DNA from: Gordionus sp. m RMFG-2023
Lineage: Eukaryota; Nematomorpha; Gordioida; Chordodea; Parachordodidae
Direction: 5' to 3'
Assembly (NCBI RefSeq): GCF_954871325.1
Contig: NC_088775.1
Span: 2,837,473 to 2,901,472, forward strand
Length of the DNA: 64,000 nucleotides
Shown here: positions 23,189 through 35,370 of the stretch, one piece after another
Position numbering within the stretch: the stretch's first letter is position 1
Layout: every line of letters starts with the position of its first letter
Notes under the pieces: generated by a model
Databases searched by the model: none
What the model was told of the DNA's origin: nothing
The model's input: the letters and a program-made list of their open reading frames with translations, nothing else
Program-made: the position numbers and the translations under genes

Positions 23189-23620
23189 CAATGTTGTTAA
23201 GCGGCTCGTTTTGATGCGATTTTTTAAAAACGGCTAACTCACCTTGAATTCATAGTGGCGCGATTGAGATCGCGATTTAACAGCTGATTGATTTTTAAAA
23301 TCTGTTTATGAGATCAATTATTCTTTATTAAAATCATTATTTCTTAGATTATTATTAAAATTTGAATTAAAGATAAAATTAATATTAATAAATAAAATTG
23401 ATCTCATAAACAGATTTTAAAAATCAATTAGCTGTTAAATCGCGATCGCAATCGCGCCACTATGAATTCAAGGTCATTACTTCATCCAGAACAATATTAC
23501 GCAAGTGCCTGGAGATTTTGCTCGTAGAAGGAACAAAGGTCTACACCACATATGATATAGAAATCTCAAGGCTTAGGCCTGGTCAAAGTATTGAGTTCGG
23601 CTAGCCTTTTAACAACACTA
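23189..23620. mobile_element. Family-A MITE split by a family-B MITE
   Basis: Outer ends GTTGTTAAGCGGCTCGTTTT and TTTTAACAACACTA. The family-A body (GCAAGTGCCTGGAGATTTTG, CTCAAGGCTTAGG) resumes after a complete family-B element at 23242-23473. Family B therefore inserted after this family-A copy. Confidence 0.75.
23242..23473. mobile_element. Family-B palindromic MITE, copy 2, nested
   Basis: Inverted ends CCTTGAATTCATAGTGGCGC and its mirror, continuing through CGATTTAACAGCTGATTG and AAAATCTGTTTATGAGATCAA. The arms are almost perfect and the loop is about 70 bp of AT-rich sequence. Confidence 0.8.
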
Positions 23621-23631
23621 GTAGTAAGTAT

Positions 23632-23731
23632 TAACCTTAAATCATTTTTTTTGAGCACGTTTTTAAAAAAAATTTAAAAAATCTGATTTTACTAGCAATG
23701 TATGCCGTCATTGTTTGGAATACCTTACCCT

Positions 23732-23779
<48 letters not shown>

Positions 23780-24022
23780 TCAAGAGAGAAAGGGACAATT
23801 TTCCAGAGCTTTTAAATTTAATATAATTTATAATTAAACTTTTCAATATATTTTTTTATTTGATACAAAATTATAAATGAGTCAAATGTTTACAGCAAAA
23901 TTGTCTACAATTCGTAAGATAGGTATATTTCGAACATGATAGAACATATTTCCGTTTAAAATCCGAGTAGTAAAAAAACATTGATTGAAAAAAAAACGAA
24001 CATTGACGCTAACATATCATAT
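23632..24022. mobile_element. Family-G MITE, copy 2, with CTTT array inside
   Basis: The left half matches the reverse complement of the family-G right end (TTAACCTTAAATCA, TTTTGAGCACG), and the right end ATTGACGCTAACAT matches copy 1. A (CTTT)n array of about 50 bp (23730-23779) has grown inside the left half. Confidence 0.6.
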
Positions 24023-24059
24023 GGTGAAATGTCTTCCATTTATTTATGTAGTTAGGTGT

Positions 24060-24155
24060 TCAGAAACCTGCAGGCCCGGCCAACACGGCCCGGTTACGCG
24101 GGCCGGGCCGGAAAAATTTTTGAAAAAAAAATATCCGGGCCGGGCCGTTCTGAAT
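24060..24155. mobile_element. Family-D MITE fragment
   Basis: Starts CAGAAACCTGCAGGCCCGGCC and contains CGCGGGCCGGGCCGG and ATCCGGGCCGGGCCG. The other end is missing. Confidence 0.5.
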
Positions 24156-24394
24156 TAAATATTTAAAAAAATTTTCAAATCAAATCTCATTATTTCTTAA
24201 TTAGACATTTAATTATATTTAAAAAAAAATTTTTTTAATTAATTAATTTTGATTAATAATGATTTACGATAGACTGTGGAGCCTTTTATTTACAATTATT
24301 CCAAAGAAACCTAAAAGAGTTTCTAACACTATGGGAATATAGATTAAAAAATAATAATAATAATAAATGATAAGATAAGAAAAATTATGACAGA

Positions 24395-25140
24395 AACTAT
24401 AAATCACGTGTCCAAGATTAGGGTTAGAACTATTTTGTCTATTTTAATATTTTACGATTAGATTATAGTATACTGAGCATACGTGTTCCAACTTAGTTAA
24501 TTATCATATAAATTATTAAATTTATGTCCGCTAGTGGGCGGTAAAGTTTAAAAACTTTTATAGTTTTTAAAATATTATCATTTTTATTTATTTTACAGTT
24601 GGGCTGCCATTTTTTTTTATAAATGATTTTTGCGTTCATTTATTAAAACATTAAGAGAAAATAAAAATTTATTTGTTTTATTTGTGTTTTTTTGAAGAAA
24701 CGCTTCAAGTTTTCTTCGTTTCTTTAGCGCTTTCAAATTAAACGTGATTGTATTTGCGGTTCAAAAAAATGATATAGCGCAATCGGAAACATTGGTGGGG
24801 TAGGAGGGTGCGGGGTTTAAAAAACCGTTAAGCAGTTTGTGTTTTTTATTATATTATTTCTAATTTTGAAAAAAAAAGAAAATACCAGTTCAAATTTTTA
24901 ACAACAAAGCCTTTTTAAAAAAAATAAAACACACTTCTTTTCTGTAAGTATTGTAAGAGCATTATAAGATTTAAATATGCCCATTTATATTGTTTTAAAA
25001 CCCCTAGGCAAGACTTGATAATAAAAATGGTGAGATTTCTTGTGAGGGACTTCTCATGCCTTGGGGATCCTAAAGTCCTTCAAGCGTTACTAAAGAAGGT
25101 CATTTTGAGAATAATTTTAAAAAAAAAAAATTTTTTTTGT
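24395..25140. repeat. Dispersed repeat F, copy 1
   Basis: Begins CTATAAATCACGTGTCCAAG. Later words are CCGCTAGTGGGCGG, TTTATTTTACAGTTGGGCTG, CAAATTAAACGTGATTGTAT, GGGTGCGGGGTTTAAAAAA and GAGGGACTTCTCATGCCTTG. The same words in the same order recur at 26988, 30345 and (5' part) 33012, all in one orientation. No terminal inverted repeats found. A short frame VRFLVRDFSCLGDP near 25030-25070 is shared with the 30.9-kb copy. Confidence 0.6.
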
Positions 25141-25190
25141 TGAGCCCCTACTAAGATTATATAGGCTATTGATGCTCCTAATAGTATTAA

Positions 25191-25530
25191 CATCAATGAA
25201 GACGGATGATGCATTCATAATAAGGTATTTAAAAGCGTCGTTGAATGCAAATCAGCTGGAACCGCCATTTTGATAACCCATATAGTAATTATTTTCATGT
25301 TAAAAAACTACTATTAAATTTGATAACTTGCTTCCTTATTATCTCGATGATCCGGCAATTCCTTAATAAAATTTTCGACCGACAGAGTAATAAATTGGCC
25401 TCTCGTTTAAAAATTTTGATAATGATTAAGGGTAATCAAAATGGCGTCCTCAGCTGTTTTTCATTTGTGTTGCACTTTTAATGAATGCATCGTCAGTCTA
25501 TGTATTATCATATACAATTGATTATTGTAT
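25191..25530. mobile_element. Family-C MITE
   Basis: GATGCATTCAT at the left and GAATGCATCGTCAGTCTATG at the right; subterminal AATCAGCTGGAACCGCCATTT and GCGTCCTCAGCTG. The interior is as in the other family-C copies. The left terminus is partly eroded. Confidence 0.7.
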
Positions 25531-26987
25531 ATGATAATAATTTGTAAAGTAATTTTAGGATTGGATGATCAAATATTTCGAATTCCATATCCTCATCATT
25601 TTCCGCTGGAATTGTTTCGTCAATGATCTGCTACTTAAAATTATCTTTTATTAAATATAAACTTAAATTAATAAAAAAAATTATAATTTTTAGAATAAAT
25701 TTTATAAATATGTATATTTAAAAATTATTAAGTTACATAAAACTCAACGTAGCGAAATAGTTAGCGAGCTAACCGCTATCGCTATATTTCTTTAAAAAAG
25801 TAGTGCGCTAAAGCTACCCCTACTTAAAAAAGACGCTACTTGTAGAGGGCTACATTGCCACCTCAAATAAATATATATTTAACTCTAAATAGGTTATTAT
25901 GTAAAGAATGACATGTGTAAGATATAAAATAACATGTGATTCTGATTGACTTTTCCCCGTAACAAAATAACTTTTAAACATATTTATAATATTTAATATT
26001 CGGGTAGGGTCTAGGGTTAAGCTACGACCCAAGTCCGTCTGAGACTAGGGTCATGACTGGGGCAGCCCGTGCAGTGCAGCTCTCTACATATACATGAATT
26101 TTTTTAAAAAAAGGAACAATTAAATGAATACAAAAATGAAATTCAATTAATTTGATAAATTGTCATAGCGATGGCTTTCTTTAATAAAAATTTTTTAGAT
26201 GTTATTACATTCTCCTATTTATTATGATTGTAATGAGCAAAAATTAAAATACTTTATGGTTAATAAAAGCTTAATAGAATAGACGTAGACACCTAAAAAA
26301 TGTTTTTTCATATAACAGTGGCGTAGAACAAAGATGAAGCGGATTTAGGGTTAAACGGGGGTTTAAGGTTAAACCCCCCACGCCCCCATAACCTCCGAGA
26401 TAATTTTTTTTATTGCGAATAATTTTAATTTAAGTTTCAATTTAGCAATATCAATATGAAATATATATTTTAAAACAAACAAATAAGAATTTTTCAATTT
26501 TAAAAGATCACATTACATGGTTTAATATTATTTTTTAAAAAAAAATATATTAAATTAAAAATTATATGAATTAGAATATTAAATAACAGGTTATAGGAAG
26601 GGGGGGGGGGGGGGTTATAGAGATATTATTGTAAATAATTTGTGGCATAGATGAAGATTTAGATCTGCATATCTCGAAAAGATGTTTTTTTTAAAAAAAC
26701 AATTATGAATTTAAATAATATAAATTAAACAAAATTAGATATTTTATAAATTTAATAACATAACAAAACTAATTTAGATAGTTTTAAAAATTTTAATTTA
26801 TTTTTTTAAATAAAATAAAAATTGTTTAATTTGGTAAATATAAACAAGCATGGATATAAGAAAATTTTTACCAAATCGTAGGTATATTTTTAATTAAATA
26901 AAATTTATTGTAAATATAGATAATTTATTCACTTTCATACTCGTATTTTTTTTATTATTTAAGACCGTAGAACAAATATAGTTTGAG
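25531..26987. other. AT-rich spacer
   Basis: No gene seen. Contains a G run at about 26600-26614, a C/G patch at 26370-26395 and a family-D-like GC patch at about 26000-26070. Confidence 0.4.
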
Positions 26988-28040
26988 CTCAAGAAACTAT
27001 TAATCACGTGTCCAAGATGGCGTGAAACAATCTTATCTATTTGAATTTTTACTAAGATTGGAATATAAAGTACTGAGTCCACGTATCCTAAAGTCAATTT
27101 ATAAGTTATTAAATTTCTACCCGCTAGTTGGCTCTATAGGTTATAAATTATTGTAGTTTTAAAATATTATATTTTTTCTTTCAGTTGGGCTGCCAATTTT
27201 TTATAAATAATTTTTCGGGACAATTATTAGTGGATTTTTTTTCTTTCTGAAAAACGCTTATCTTTCTTATTTTCTTCTTTCCTCTTTCAAATTAAACGCG
27301 ATTGTATCAGCTGTTTATTTGATTTCAAATAACGCGTTTTAAATAAAATGATATCGCGCAATTGCAAACATTGGTGGAGGTAGGAGGGGGTGCGGTTAAA
27401 AAAACAGCTAAACAGTTTGTGTTTGTTGTAATTTTGGTAATATTCAAATTTATTAGATTAAGAAAAACGAGAGATAGGCATATTACTTTTAAACAAAATT
27501 ACGAAGCCGCAAGATATTCAAATCTACTCAAGAAAAAAGAAATAAATCTCGATGCAAATTGAGACTATGTAAATGTTGATTAAAGAAAAAGTATATATAA
27601 TGGAGAAATTATGATGCGAAAATGAATTATATTTTTTTAACTAAAATTTACTTTTTCTTTTCTTATATTAGTTTATTTTTCTTTTATTTTGATTATGTTT
27701 TTCACTTTGTATTTAATTATATTTATTATTATTTAATACAGGATTCAACTATAATTTTAGTATATATTTCTTTTTATATTTAGGTTCTTAAGTTCCAATG
27801 ACAAACATCTCAATTGTGACAGTGTTTATTTTATATTTTATTATTTTCCCATTTTGGAACAAAAAAAAGAATAGTTCAATACTAACAACCGAGCATTGTT
27901 TCTTTTTTTTAAAAAATATATACTACTTTTCTGTGTAAGAGCATCATTATAATACTTAAAATGCCCATTTATATTATTTTTGTTACTCTAAGCAAGACAT
28001 AGTAATAAATGGAAAAATGCTGAGATTTCTCTTGTTTTTT
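26988..28040. repeat. Dispersed repeat F, copy 2
   Basis: Shares AATCACGTGTCCAAGATGGC, CCCGCTAGTTGGCTCTATAG, CAGTTGGGCTGCCA, TTCAAATTAAACGCGATTG, GGTGCGGTTAAAAAAAC and GATTTCTCTTG with copies 1 and 3. The 66-codon frame at 27362-27562 lies inside it and is not supported as a gene. Confidence 0.55.
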
Positions 28041-28819
28041 TTTTATTGTAAAAAAATGGCAACATAGTAAAATTTTAAAAAAAATTATTTTTTTACATGA
28101 CTTAACCACGCTCCCCCTGTCAAAGAAGCTTAATATATAAAAAAAAATAAACGCAGAATCATGTATAACTTATTAAAAGGAATCGAAAAATGTTAATACT
28201 AATTATAACTTATTAAGATTTTGAAAATACAACTTAATTTCTTCTTTTTTGACTAAATTTTGTTAAAAAATATTACTCTATTGCCATTTTTTTTTAAATC
28301 AAAAAATAAAACATTTTCTAACTCATCTTATGAAGTTAAATACGATTCTGCATTAATATAATTTAAATTAAGCTTCTTTGATAGGGGGCGCATAGTTTTC
28401 GCGGGGCGCGTATTTAAGTTATGCTCTCTAAAAGTAAAAAATCTTTCTCTTAAATACAAATTGCTGGAAGATTTTTTTGGATTCCATGAAATTGGATCAT
28501 CAGGAAGATAATATGTTTTAACAAATATATTTTAAAATACCAAAATTACTATTTGTGATAAATTCCCTGAATTAAAAAAAATATCTTTATAAAATACAAA
28601 TACCCGGCTTCCCACTAGTGCTCCTGTGGAGTGCCTATTTAGTATTGCAAAACAGGTCTTAGGGGAGAGGCGTGGATGTTTGTTAAATTCTAATTTAGAT
28701 TTATTACTTATAAAAGCTAATAAAAGGTTATAATTATTTTGATAGATCATTTAATATAAATAAAGCTTTTTGATAAAAAAAAATATGATACCTTCTATAA
28801 AAAATGAAAATCAAAGGAG
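28041..28819. other. AT-rich spacer
   Basis: Two inverted relatives, CCCCTGTCAAAGAAGCTTAA near 28113 and TTAAGCTTCTTTGATAGGGG near 28369, suggest the ends of one more small inverted-repeat element of about 280 bp. No gene seen. Confidence 0.4.
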
Positions 28820-28822
28820 CGG

Positions 28823-29190
28823 TTATGGAGTGGCACTCCATTACTTGGAGCGGGAGCTAGCTCCTTTTAAAAATGTAGTAGCGGGAGTGGGAGCTAGCTA
28901 CTTTTAAAAATGTAGTAGCGGAAGTGGGAGCTAGCTTCTTTTGAGAAGGTAGTAGCGGAAGTGGGAGCTAGCTACTTTTGAGAAGGTAGGAGCGGGAGCT
29001 AGCTACTTTTAAAAATGTAGTAGCGGAAGTGAGAGCTAGCTCCTTTTGAAAATGTAGTAGCGGAAGTGGAAGCTAGCTCTTTTTGAGAAAGTAGGAGCGG
29101 GAGCTGGCTCCTTTTAAAAATGTAGTAGCAGGAGTGGGAGCTAGCTCCTTTTGAGAAGGTAGTAGCGAGCTACTTTTAAAAAGGAGCGTT
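28823..29190. repeat. Minisatellite, about 40-bp unit
   Basis: About nine imperfect units of the type GTAGTAGCGGAAGTGGGAGC-TAGCTACTTTTAAAAAT, varying in length and in TTTAAAAATG versus TTGAGAAGG. Each unit carries the self-complementary GAGCTAGCTC or a variant of it. Confidence 0.9.
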
Positions 29191-29624
29191 AACAACTCTG
29201 CATAATTAAAAATTCAATTTATTTTATAAAATTTGATAAAATTTAATAATTTCATATTAACAACAACTATATCTATAATCAATATAAAAATGTATAATTG
29301 AAAGATAGGGGTATTAGAAGACACCTGTGGATCATTTGGACCCTAAGCCCTTAAATTATTCAAAACAATAGGGCAAAGGTTACGAAAGAATATCTATCGA
29401 AATCAATCGTTTCATCTGCATATCCATACATGGGTCATTAAGCCCCGCCGACATACCAATATATAATTTATTTTTTATTTAATATCCCTATCTTTTAATT
29501 ATATATTTATATATTGATTATAGATGTAGTTGTTATAAAATTTTATTGATATATTAATTAATTTATTCATTATCATATGCGAGTATTTATAGTTCGAGCC
29601 CTCATAAATGGTGTATAAAGGGAT
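29191..29624. other. AT-rich spacer
   Basis: No gene or recognisable element seen. An AATTGAAAGATAGGGGTATT word near 29293 is echoed in inverse near 29480-29505 (AATATCCCTATCTTTTAATT), so a small inverted-repeat element is possible. Confidence 0.35.
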
Positions 29625-29958
29625 CAATGACATAATAATACCTAGACTGACGATTCATTAATTAAAAGTGTGCGACAAAACAAATCAGCTGTGGACGCCA
29701 TCTTGGTTACCGTAATTAATATTAAAATTTTGAACGAGAGCCCAATTTATTCCTATATCTGATGCAAACTTTATTAAAGAATTACCGGATCATCGAGATA
29801 ATAAGGAAGCAAGTTATCAATTTAATAGTAGTTTTTCAACATGAGAATAATTTACTATATGTATTACTAAAATGTCGGGTCCAGCTGATTCACTTTTTAA
29901 CGACGCTTAAAAACATTTTAATGAATGAATCGTCAGTCTAGGTATTATAATGTCATTG
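29625..29958. mobile_element. Family-C MITE, best-preserved copy
   Basis: Ends CAATGACATAATAATACCTA and TAGGTATTATAATGTCATTG are mirror images, followed inward by GACTGACGATTCATTAA / AATGAATCGTCAGTC and AATCAGCTGTGGACGCCATC / GTCGGGTCCAGCTGATT. 334 bp, non-coding. A useful reference for the family. Confidence 0.85.
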
Positions 29959-30344
29959 CTATATTCCCAAAAAAATACCCAAGATAATAATCAAAAATTG
30001 GATAAACCCATATTGTTAGTTAATTGAAGTAACCATGAAATTTATAAAAAGGTTAGAGAGAGAATTCACAACAAAAATATCAAAGCTTATAAAATTAGAA
30101 ATTAAAGTGTAATTATTATTTAATTTACATATAATAATTTATATTTTTTTAAGAAAACTAGACAAAATAAAAATTTGTATATTTTATTAAATAAAAATTT
30201 GTATATTTTATTGAGGATACGATTATGCGTTGCATAAATCATGGCAAGAAAGCAATGTATTGCAATTGGCCACTATATTCCCCAAAAAATAGCCAAGATT
30301 CCCACAAAATAGACAAGATAATCAAAGATTGGATAACCCATATT

Positions 30345-31020
30345 GATATTCATAAAAGTTTCGTACGAAGAGGTGGACCCTAACCATTTTATCTATTCGA
30401 ATTTTCGCGAGGATTAGAATATAAATATACTGAGTCTCAGTGTCCACAAAATAATTATATAAATAATTAAATATCCGCCCGCTAGATGGCGCTATAGGTT
30501 AATAAAAATATTATTTATATTAAATATTATTCCTCTTTTTTTTCAGTTGCGTAACCAATTTTTTATAAATGATTTTTCCGATAAATTATTGGAGCATTTG
30601 TGCGAAAAAAAGCTAAAATCTTTCTTATTTAATAAGTGCTTTCAAATTAAATGCGATTTGTATTTGCTGATTGTTTCAAATAGTGCGTTTTAAATAAAAT
30701 GATATAGCGTGGAAGGGGGGGGGGGCAGGGGGGTGCGGGGTTTAAAAAAACAGCTAAACAGTTTTATGTTTTTTATTTCAGTACAAGTTTAACAACAAAG
30801 TGTTTTATTTCTTTAAAAAAAAACATTTACTTTTCTGTAAGTGTTGTAAGAGAATTACAAGACTTTAAAAATGCCCATTTTTTTTATTATTTAGATACTC
30901 TAAGCAGGACATAATAATAAATGGAAAATGTGGTGAGATTTCTCGCGAGGGACTTCTCACGCCTTGGAGATCCTTTATGCACTTCAAGCGTTACTAAGGA
31001 TATTCTGAAGAAAAGATTAC
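30345..31020. repeat. Dispersed repeat F, copy 3
   Basis: Carries CCGCCCGCTAGATGGCGCTA, TTTCAGTTGCGTAACC, GGGTGCGGGGTTTAAAAAAA and GAGGGACTTCTCACGCCTTG. The frame VRFLARDFSRLGDP near 30930-30975 matches that of copy 1. The sequence after the shared part (31020-31120) is of balanced composition, without a recognisable protein. Confidence 0.6.
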
Positions 31021-33011
31021 TAGAGAGCAACTTTGATCCATTTTCGAACCTGAAGCTTTAAAGTGGCTCGTACTTTGGGAGATTTGAGGATGGTGGAACG
31101 CAAAGAGAGCTATGCTATCGAAAATAATAGCTACCCCTGATCATTCACGGCCAAAGCCCCTAAGGTTTCTTGTCCACCCCCCCCCCCCCGAAAAGCAAGG
31201 CAATCTCTTAATGTTTGCGGGGGGCGGGTAGGGCAACGCTGGCATCCCCCTCCGTCGGCTGAGAATCATAGTGTTTTATATCCAGATTTCTGAAAATTGA
31301 TAGCTAAATTATTATATATATATTTTATAATAAACTTTTACCTATTTAAATTTTTTCATTCCATCTTTAGACATATAGTTGATATTAAAAAAAAATATAT
31401 GATGTTATACTAATCAACATTGAATGTGATTTATTGATTCATTATTCGTTTTTTTGTTACCAATTAAAATACATTATTTGAAGAAACAAGGTTTAAGCTC
31501 TTGATAAATAAATGATAAAAGATGTCGGTAAAAAAAAAATAGCATCTAATATTTTTATAATGTTTTTACTACATCTATTCCTTATATCGAAAGTTGTGAT
31601 TCTGTCCGAGTATGCCATTGGACCGATATCTAGTTCGCGCCTTTTTTTTAAATTATAAATAACAGATCAAGATATGTTACAAATATTTTTTAGAAAAGTA
31701 GAGCAGATGATGGAGTTAAAATTAGATCTGCATATCTTCGAATTTTTTTTTGAAAAACATTTATAAAATTTAATAATATAATTTCATATTGTTTTAAAAT
31801 AAAATTAGATATTTATAAAATTTATATTCTTGCGGCTAAATACGATATTCCATAATTATTTATCTTTGCTATATAAGGCTATGTCCTATGGAAAAAATAA
31901 TAATATAAGGCATTTTTAATGGAAAATTTAAAATGTTGGCCTAAATGATTTTTTTAATTTGGGCAAGTTGCGTGATTCTTATTTGTAAAACTTTAATTTT
32001 TCTTTCATTAAAGTTTTGTAGTTTGCGTAATTTTTGCGACAAAAATGGCGAGTGAATATCATTTGATGGTAAATATAAGACCACATAGATAATGGTGGAA
32101 TAGCGACTTAAAATATAGGGATGCAGCACAGAATTAGTAAATCATTGACATCATCAAAACATTTTCAAAATTTAATGGATGATTTGGGACATATTTCGTA
32201 TCTCTCAAAACTCTCAAAATTTGTGCGTATCGTAAAACTTTTGAGTAATTTTTTATTTTTAATTTAGGACATAGCCTACAGAATAAGGTAAAATTATATA
32301 TAGATACATATATGGCTCGTTTTATTATTATTTAAAATTCCAGAATAAAACTCCACTGATATTTCTTAATTATGAGCCAACGATCTCCAGTTTTAATAAT
32401 TTTTTAAATAAAAAGAAAAATTGTTTATTTGGTAAAAATAAACTCTATACCGAGATTACTAAAATATTATTTCAACTAGTAATCATAGTAAAATTTAATA
32501 TATAAATAATATATTGAAATGTAAATTATTAATTCACTTTGTATTAGTGTTTTTTTATTATTTAATACAGAGACTATTATTACAAGTTACCTTAAATATA
32601 ATAAAAATGCCCTTTACTCTCAATTATATAACTTAACAACCCAAAATAATTCTTTCTAATAATATTAAATAAATACCATTGACCATTAACGACGATCCAT
32701 ATTTAACATAATTATCTTTATTTCCAATAAAACCACAACAATCTAACATAAAATATGTAGAAAAATATAACATAATATAATTATCCAATTCTTCATTTCT
32801 CAAAGGTCCACAGCTGACATCCAAAGGTCCACAGCTGACATCTAATCCAATATCTCTTAATCTCCAACTACGGGTTTTTCCGAACAATGAAACACACCCC
32901 GTGATCCCTATCTCCTCTTCTTCCCCCAAGGAAAACTTAATTTCCCTGTCAGAAAATAACTGACATTTGATGTATTATATTAAATTTATTTCTTCTTTTT
33001 TTCAACAGTTA
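31021..33011. other. AT-rich spacer
   Basis: A C run lies at about 31179-31191 and G-rich sequence at 31217-31230. Near 32807-32848 a 21-bp sequence (AGGTCCACAGCTGACATC core) is duplicated in tandem; the 98-codon frame across it is not credible as a gene. Confidence 0.4.
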
Positions 33012-33300
33012 CAACAACTATAAATCACGTGTCCATGAGAGGGTAGAACAACTTTAATCTATTTAATTTTTTACACGAAGAGTTCAATATGATATGCTGT
33101 GTCTAGCATCTCCCAAAAATCATTTTATAATTATATAAATTATTAAATATCCGCCCGTTTGAAAGCGCTATGGTTAAATACATTATTATAATATATAGAT
33201 TAAATATTATCATTTTTTTCTATACAGCTGGATAGCCGATTTTTTTATAAATCGGGGTTGGGTGGTAATGTTTTTTTCCGTAATTTTAACTTATTAGAAT
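33012..33300. repeat. Dispersed repeat F, copy 4 (5' part)
   Basis: Begins CTATAAATCACGTGTCCATG and continues to TATCCGCCCGTTTGAAAGCG and CTATACAGCTGGATAGCC. It stops where the LINE 3' end begins, so the LINE may have inserted into it or the copy is truncated. Confidence 0.5.
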
Positions 33301-33317
33301 TTTTATTTTTTTTCTCT

Positions 33318-33926
33318 TTAGCTTTCACCTTTTCTGGTGGTAAGCTCCTTCAACATCTCTCTCCACTTTATGTTATTAATACAATCTCTTTTATCTAATT
33401 TATACTTCTTTATATTGGCTCTAACTTTATGACCCCATTGAAGTTTTGGCCTTCCTCTTTTACGTTTGCCCATCACTTCCAAACTCTTAACTTTATTTCC
33501 TATGTAGTTCATAGGCCTTCTCATTGTGTGCCCATACCACCTAAGTCTGTTTATTATTAACTTAGTCTTAATGGGCACTACCTTTAAACTACTTAGTATT
33601 CTTGTACTGCGCACTTTATCCTTTCTTGTTATCCCAGCAATCATCCTCAGCATTCTCATCTCCATGGTTTGTAGACTTCTCTCGTCTGATTCTTTGGTTG
33701 GCCATGTTTCCAAACTATATAGAATAGTTGGTTGTATTATGGAACTGTAAATTTTTCCCTTTAATTTGTGTGAGATTCTTTTATCAAATAGCACTCCAGA
33801 TAAAGATCTCCACTTTAGCCACCCTTGATTAATCTTACTCTTTATCTCTTTTTCTATTGTGCCGTTTGTTTGTATAGTGGAGCCCAAATATTTGCAGCTT
33901 TCAATTGCCGTACATCTGCCATTCAT
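33318..33926 (-). pseudogene. LINE C-terminal domain
   Basis: Reads CKYLGSTIQTNGTIEKEIK, GWLKWRSLSGVLFDKRIS, RLRWYGHTMRR and GKRKRGRPKLQW, the conserved tail after the RTE reverse transcriptase, ending in a stop at 33318. This is the longest intact part of the element (202 codons). Confidence 0.85.
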
Positions 33927-34853
33927 TTATATCAATACTCTCTGTTTCATCTCCTCCTATCACCATATACTCCGTCTTTTCTCTATTTACTTTTAATCCG
34001 TGCGTTTCTAGGATATATATCCAACTCACTAGTCTTTCTTTCATTTCATACTTAGATTCGGCAAGTATCACAATATCATCTGCAAATATCATATTCCACG
34101 GGACTGTTTGAGGTATAGACTGTGCTAATACATCTATTACTGTCGGCTATTGCGAAGCCTGCTGAAGTACCTGTTGTGCTACAGACCATTGTTGTATGGC
34201 CCATATACATATCCTGTATTATTCTTATATATTTTTCGGGAACTTTTTTGTGGCGTAGCGCCCACCAGATAAGTTTTCTTGGGATTCTATCAAAGGCCTT
34301 TTCTAGATCGAGAAAGACCATGTGTAGCTTTTTGTTCTTTTCCCTGTATTTTTCACTCATTTGCCTAATTGCGTGGATAGCATCGGTTGTTGATCTTCCA
34401 GGCATAAAGCCAAACTGAGTCTCTCCTATTTCGATTATATCTCTTAATCTTTTTCTATTATTTTTTCGTATAGTTTTAGATAGTGTGACATTAGTTTTAT
34501 GCCCCTGTAATTTTGACAATTATGTGGATCCCCTTTATTTTTGAAGATAGGAACTTGATAGCTCTGCCTCCATTTTTGGGGAACCTCTTCATTTCCAAGT
34601 ATCTTATTGTATAGATTTGTAAGCCATCATCTCCTAGTGCTTTAAGACTTTCTATTGGAATATCGTCTGGACCCCTAGCTTTGTTGTTTTTCATATGCTT
34701 GAGGCATGTGATTATTTCTTGTTGTGTTATAGGTTGTACAAGGTTTTGACAAGGGGAGTGTTTGTCTAGATGCAGTATGTGCGGATTAAAGTTGAGAAGC
34801 TCCTGAAAATATTCTCTCCATCTACTCATTATTTCTTTTTCCTTTATTATCAA
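33901..34853 (-). pseudogene. LINE reverse transcriptase domain
   Basis: Spread over three frames. Visible motifs: KNNKARGPDDIPIESLKALG (block 1), ETQFGFMPGRSTTDAIHAIR, VFLDLEKAFDRIPR with the first catalytic aspartate, and MIFADDIVILAES, the FADD catalytic box. The frames change near 34500 and 34090. The text agrees well with the RTE family from memory. Confidence 0.88.
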
Positions 34854-35147
34854 TTTCCCATCTTTTTGATTACTTTCGGAGCTCCGTTATACCCCTAGAG
34901 TTCTTTTCTCGCTGTTTGGCTAATCTGTATATTTTATTTTGCCCTTCTTTGGTATGTAGATCTTCTTACATGTCATCGTATGCCATAGATTTGGCTCTAG
35001 CCACCGCCTTCATAGCTAATCTCTTGGATTTTTTGTATCTTGTCTTGTCATCTGCGTTTTTGGATTTGTACCATATTTTATAAAGGGCTTTTTTCTCCTG
35101 GATAGTGGTTTGTACCTCTTCATTCCACCACCATAGTTCTTTGTATG

Positions 35148-35370
35148 TAGTGTTGTTAAACGGCTCATTTTGAGCCGATTTTTTAAAACGACTAACTCAA
35201 TATTTTAGCTAGGAAAATATTGCCTAAGCCTCGAGATTTCGATAATATATGCCTAGACCTTTGTTCCTTCTATGAGCAAAATCTTGAGGCTTGCGTAATA
35301 TTTTTCTGGACGAAATATTGAGTTAGCCGTTTTTAAAAATCGGCTCAAAACGGGCCATTTAACAACACTA
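35148..35370. mobile_element. Family-A MITE inserted in the LINE, reference copy
   Basis: 223 bp with mirrored ends TAGTGTTGTTAAACGGCTC and GGGCCATTTAACAACACTA. It is flanked by an exact 8-bp target duplication TTTGTATG (35140-35147 and 35371-35378). It interrupts the LINE linker and is therefore younger than the LINE. This copy fixes the boundaries of the family and supports hAT-type mobilisation. Confidence 0.93.

Noticed and set aside
32633-32929. 98-codon minus-strand frame with GLDVSCGPLDVSCGPL
   Set aside because: The repeat in the protein comes from a 21-bp tandem duplication in AT-rich non-coding sequence; no family similarity.
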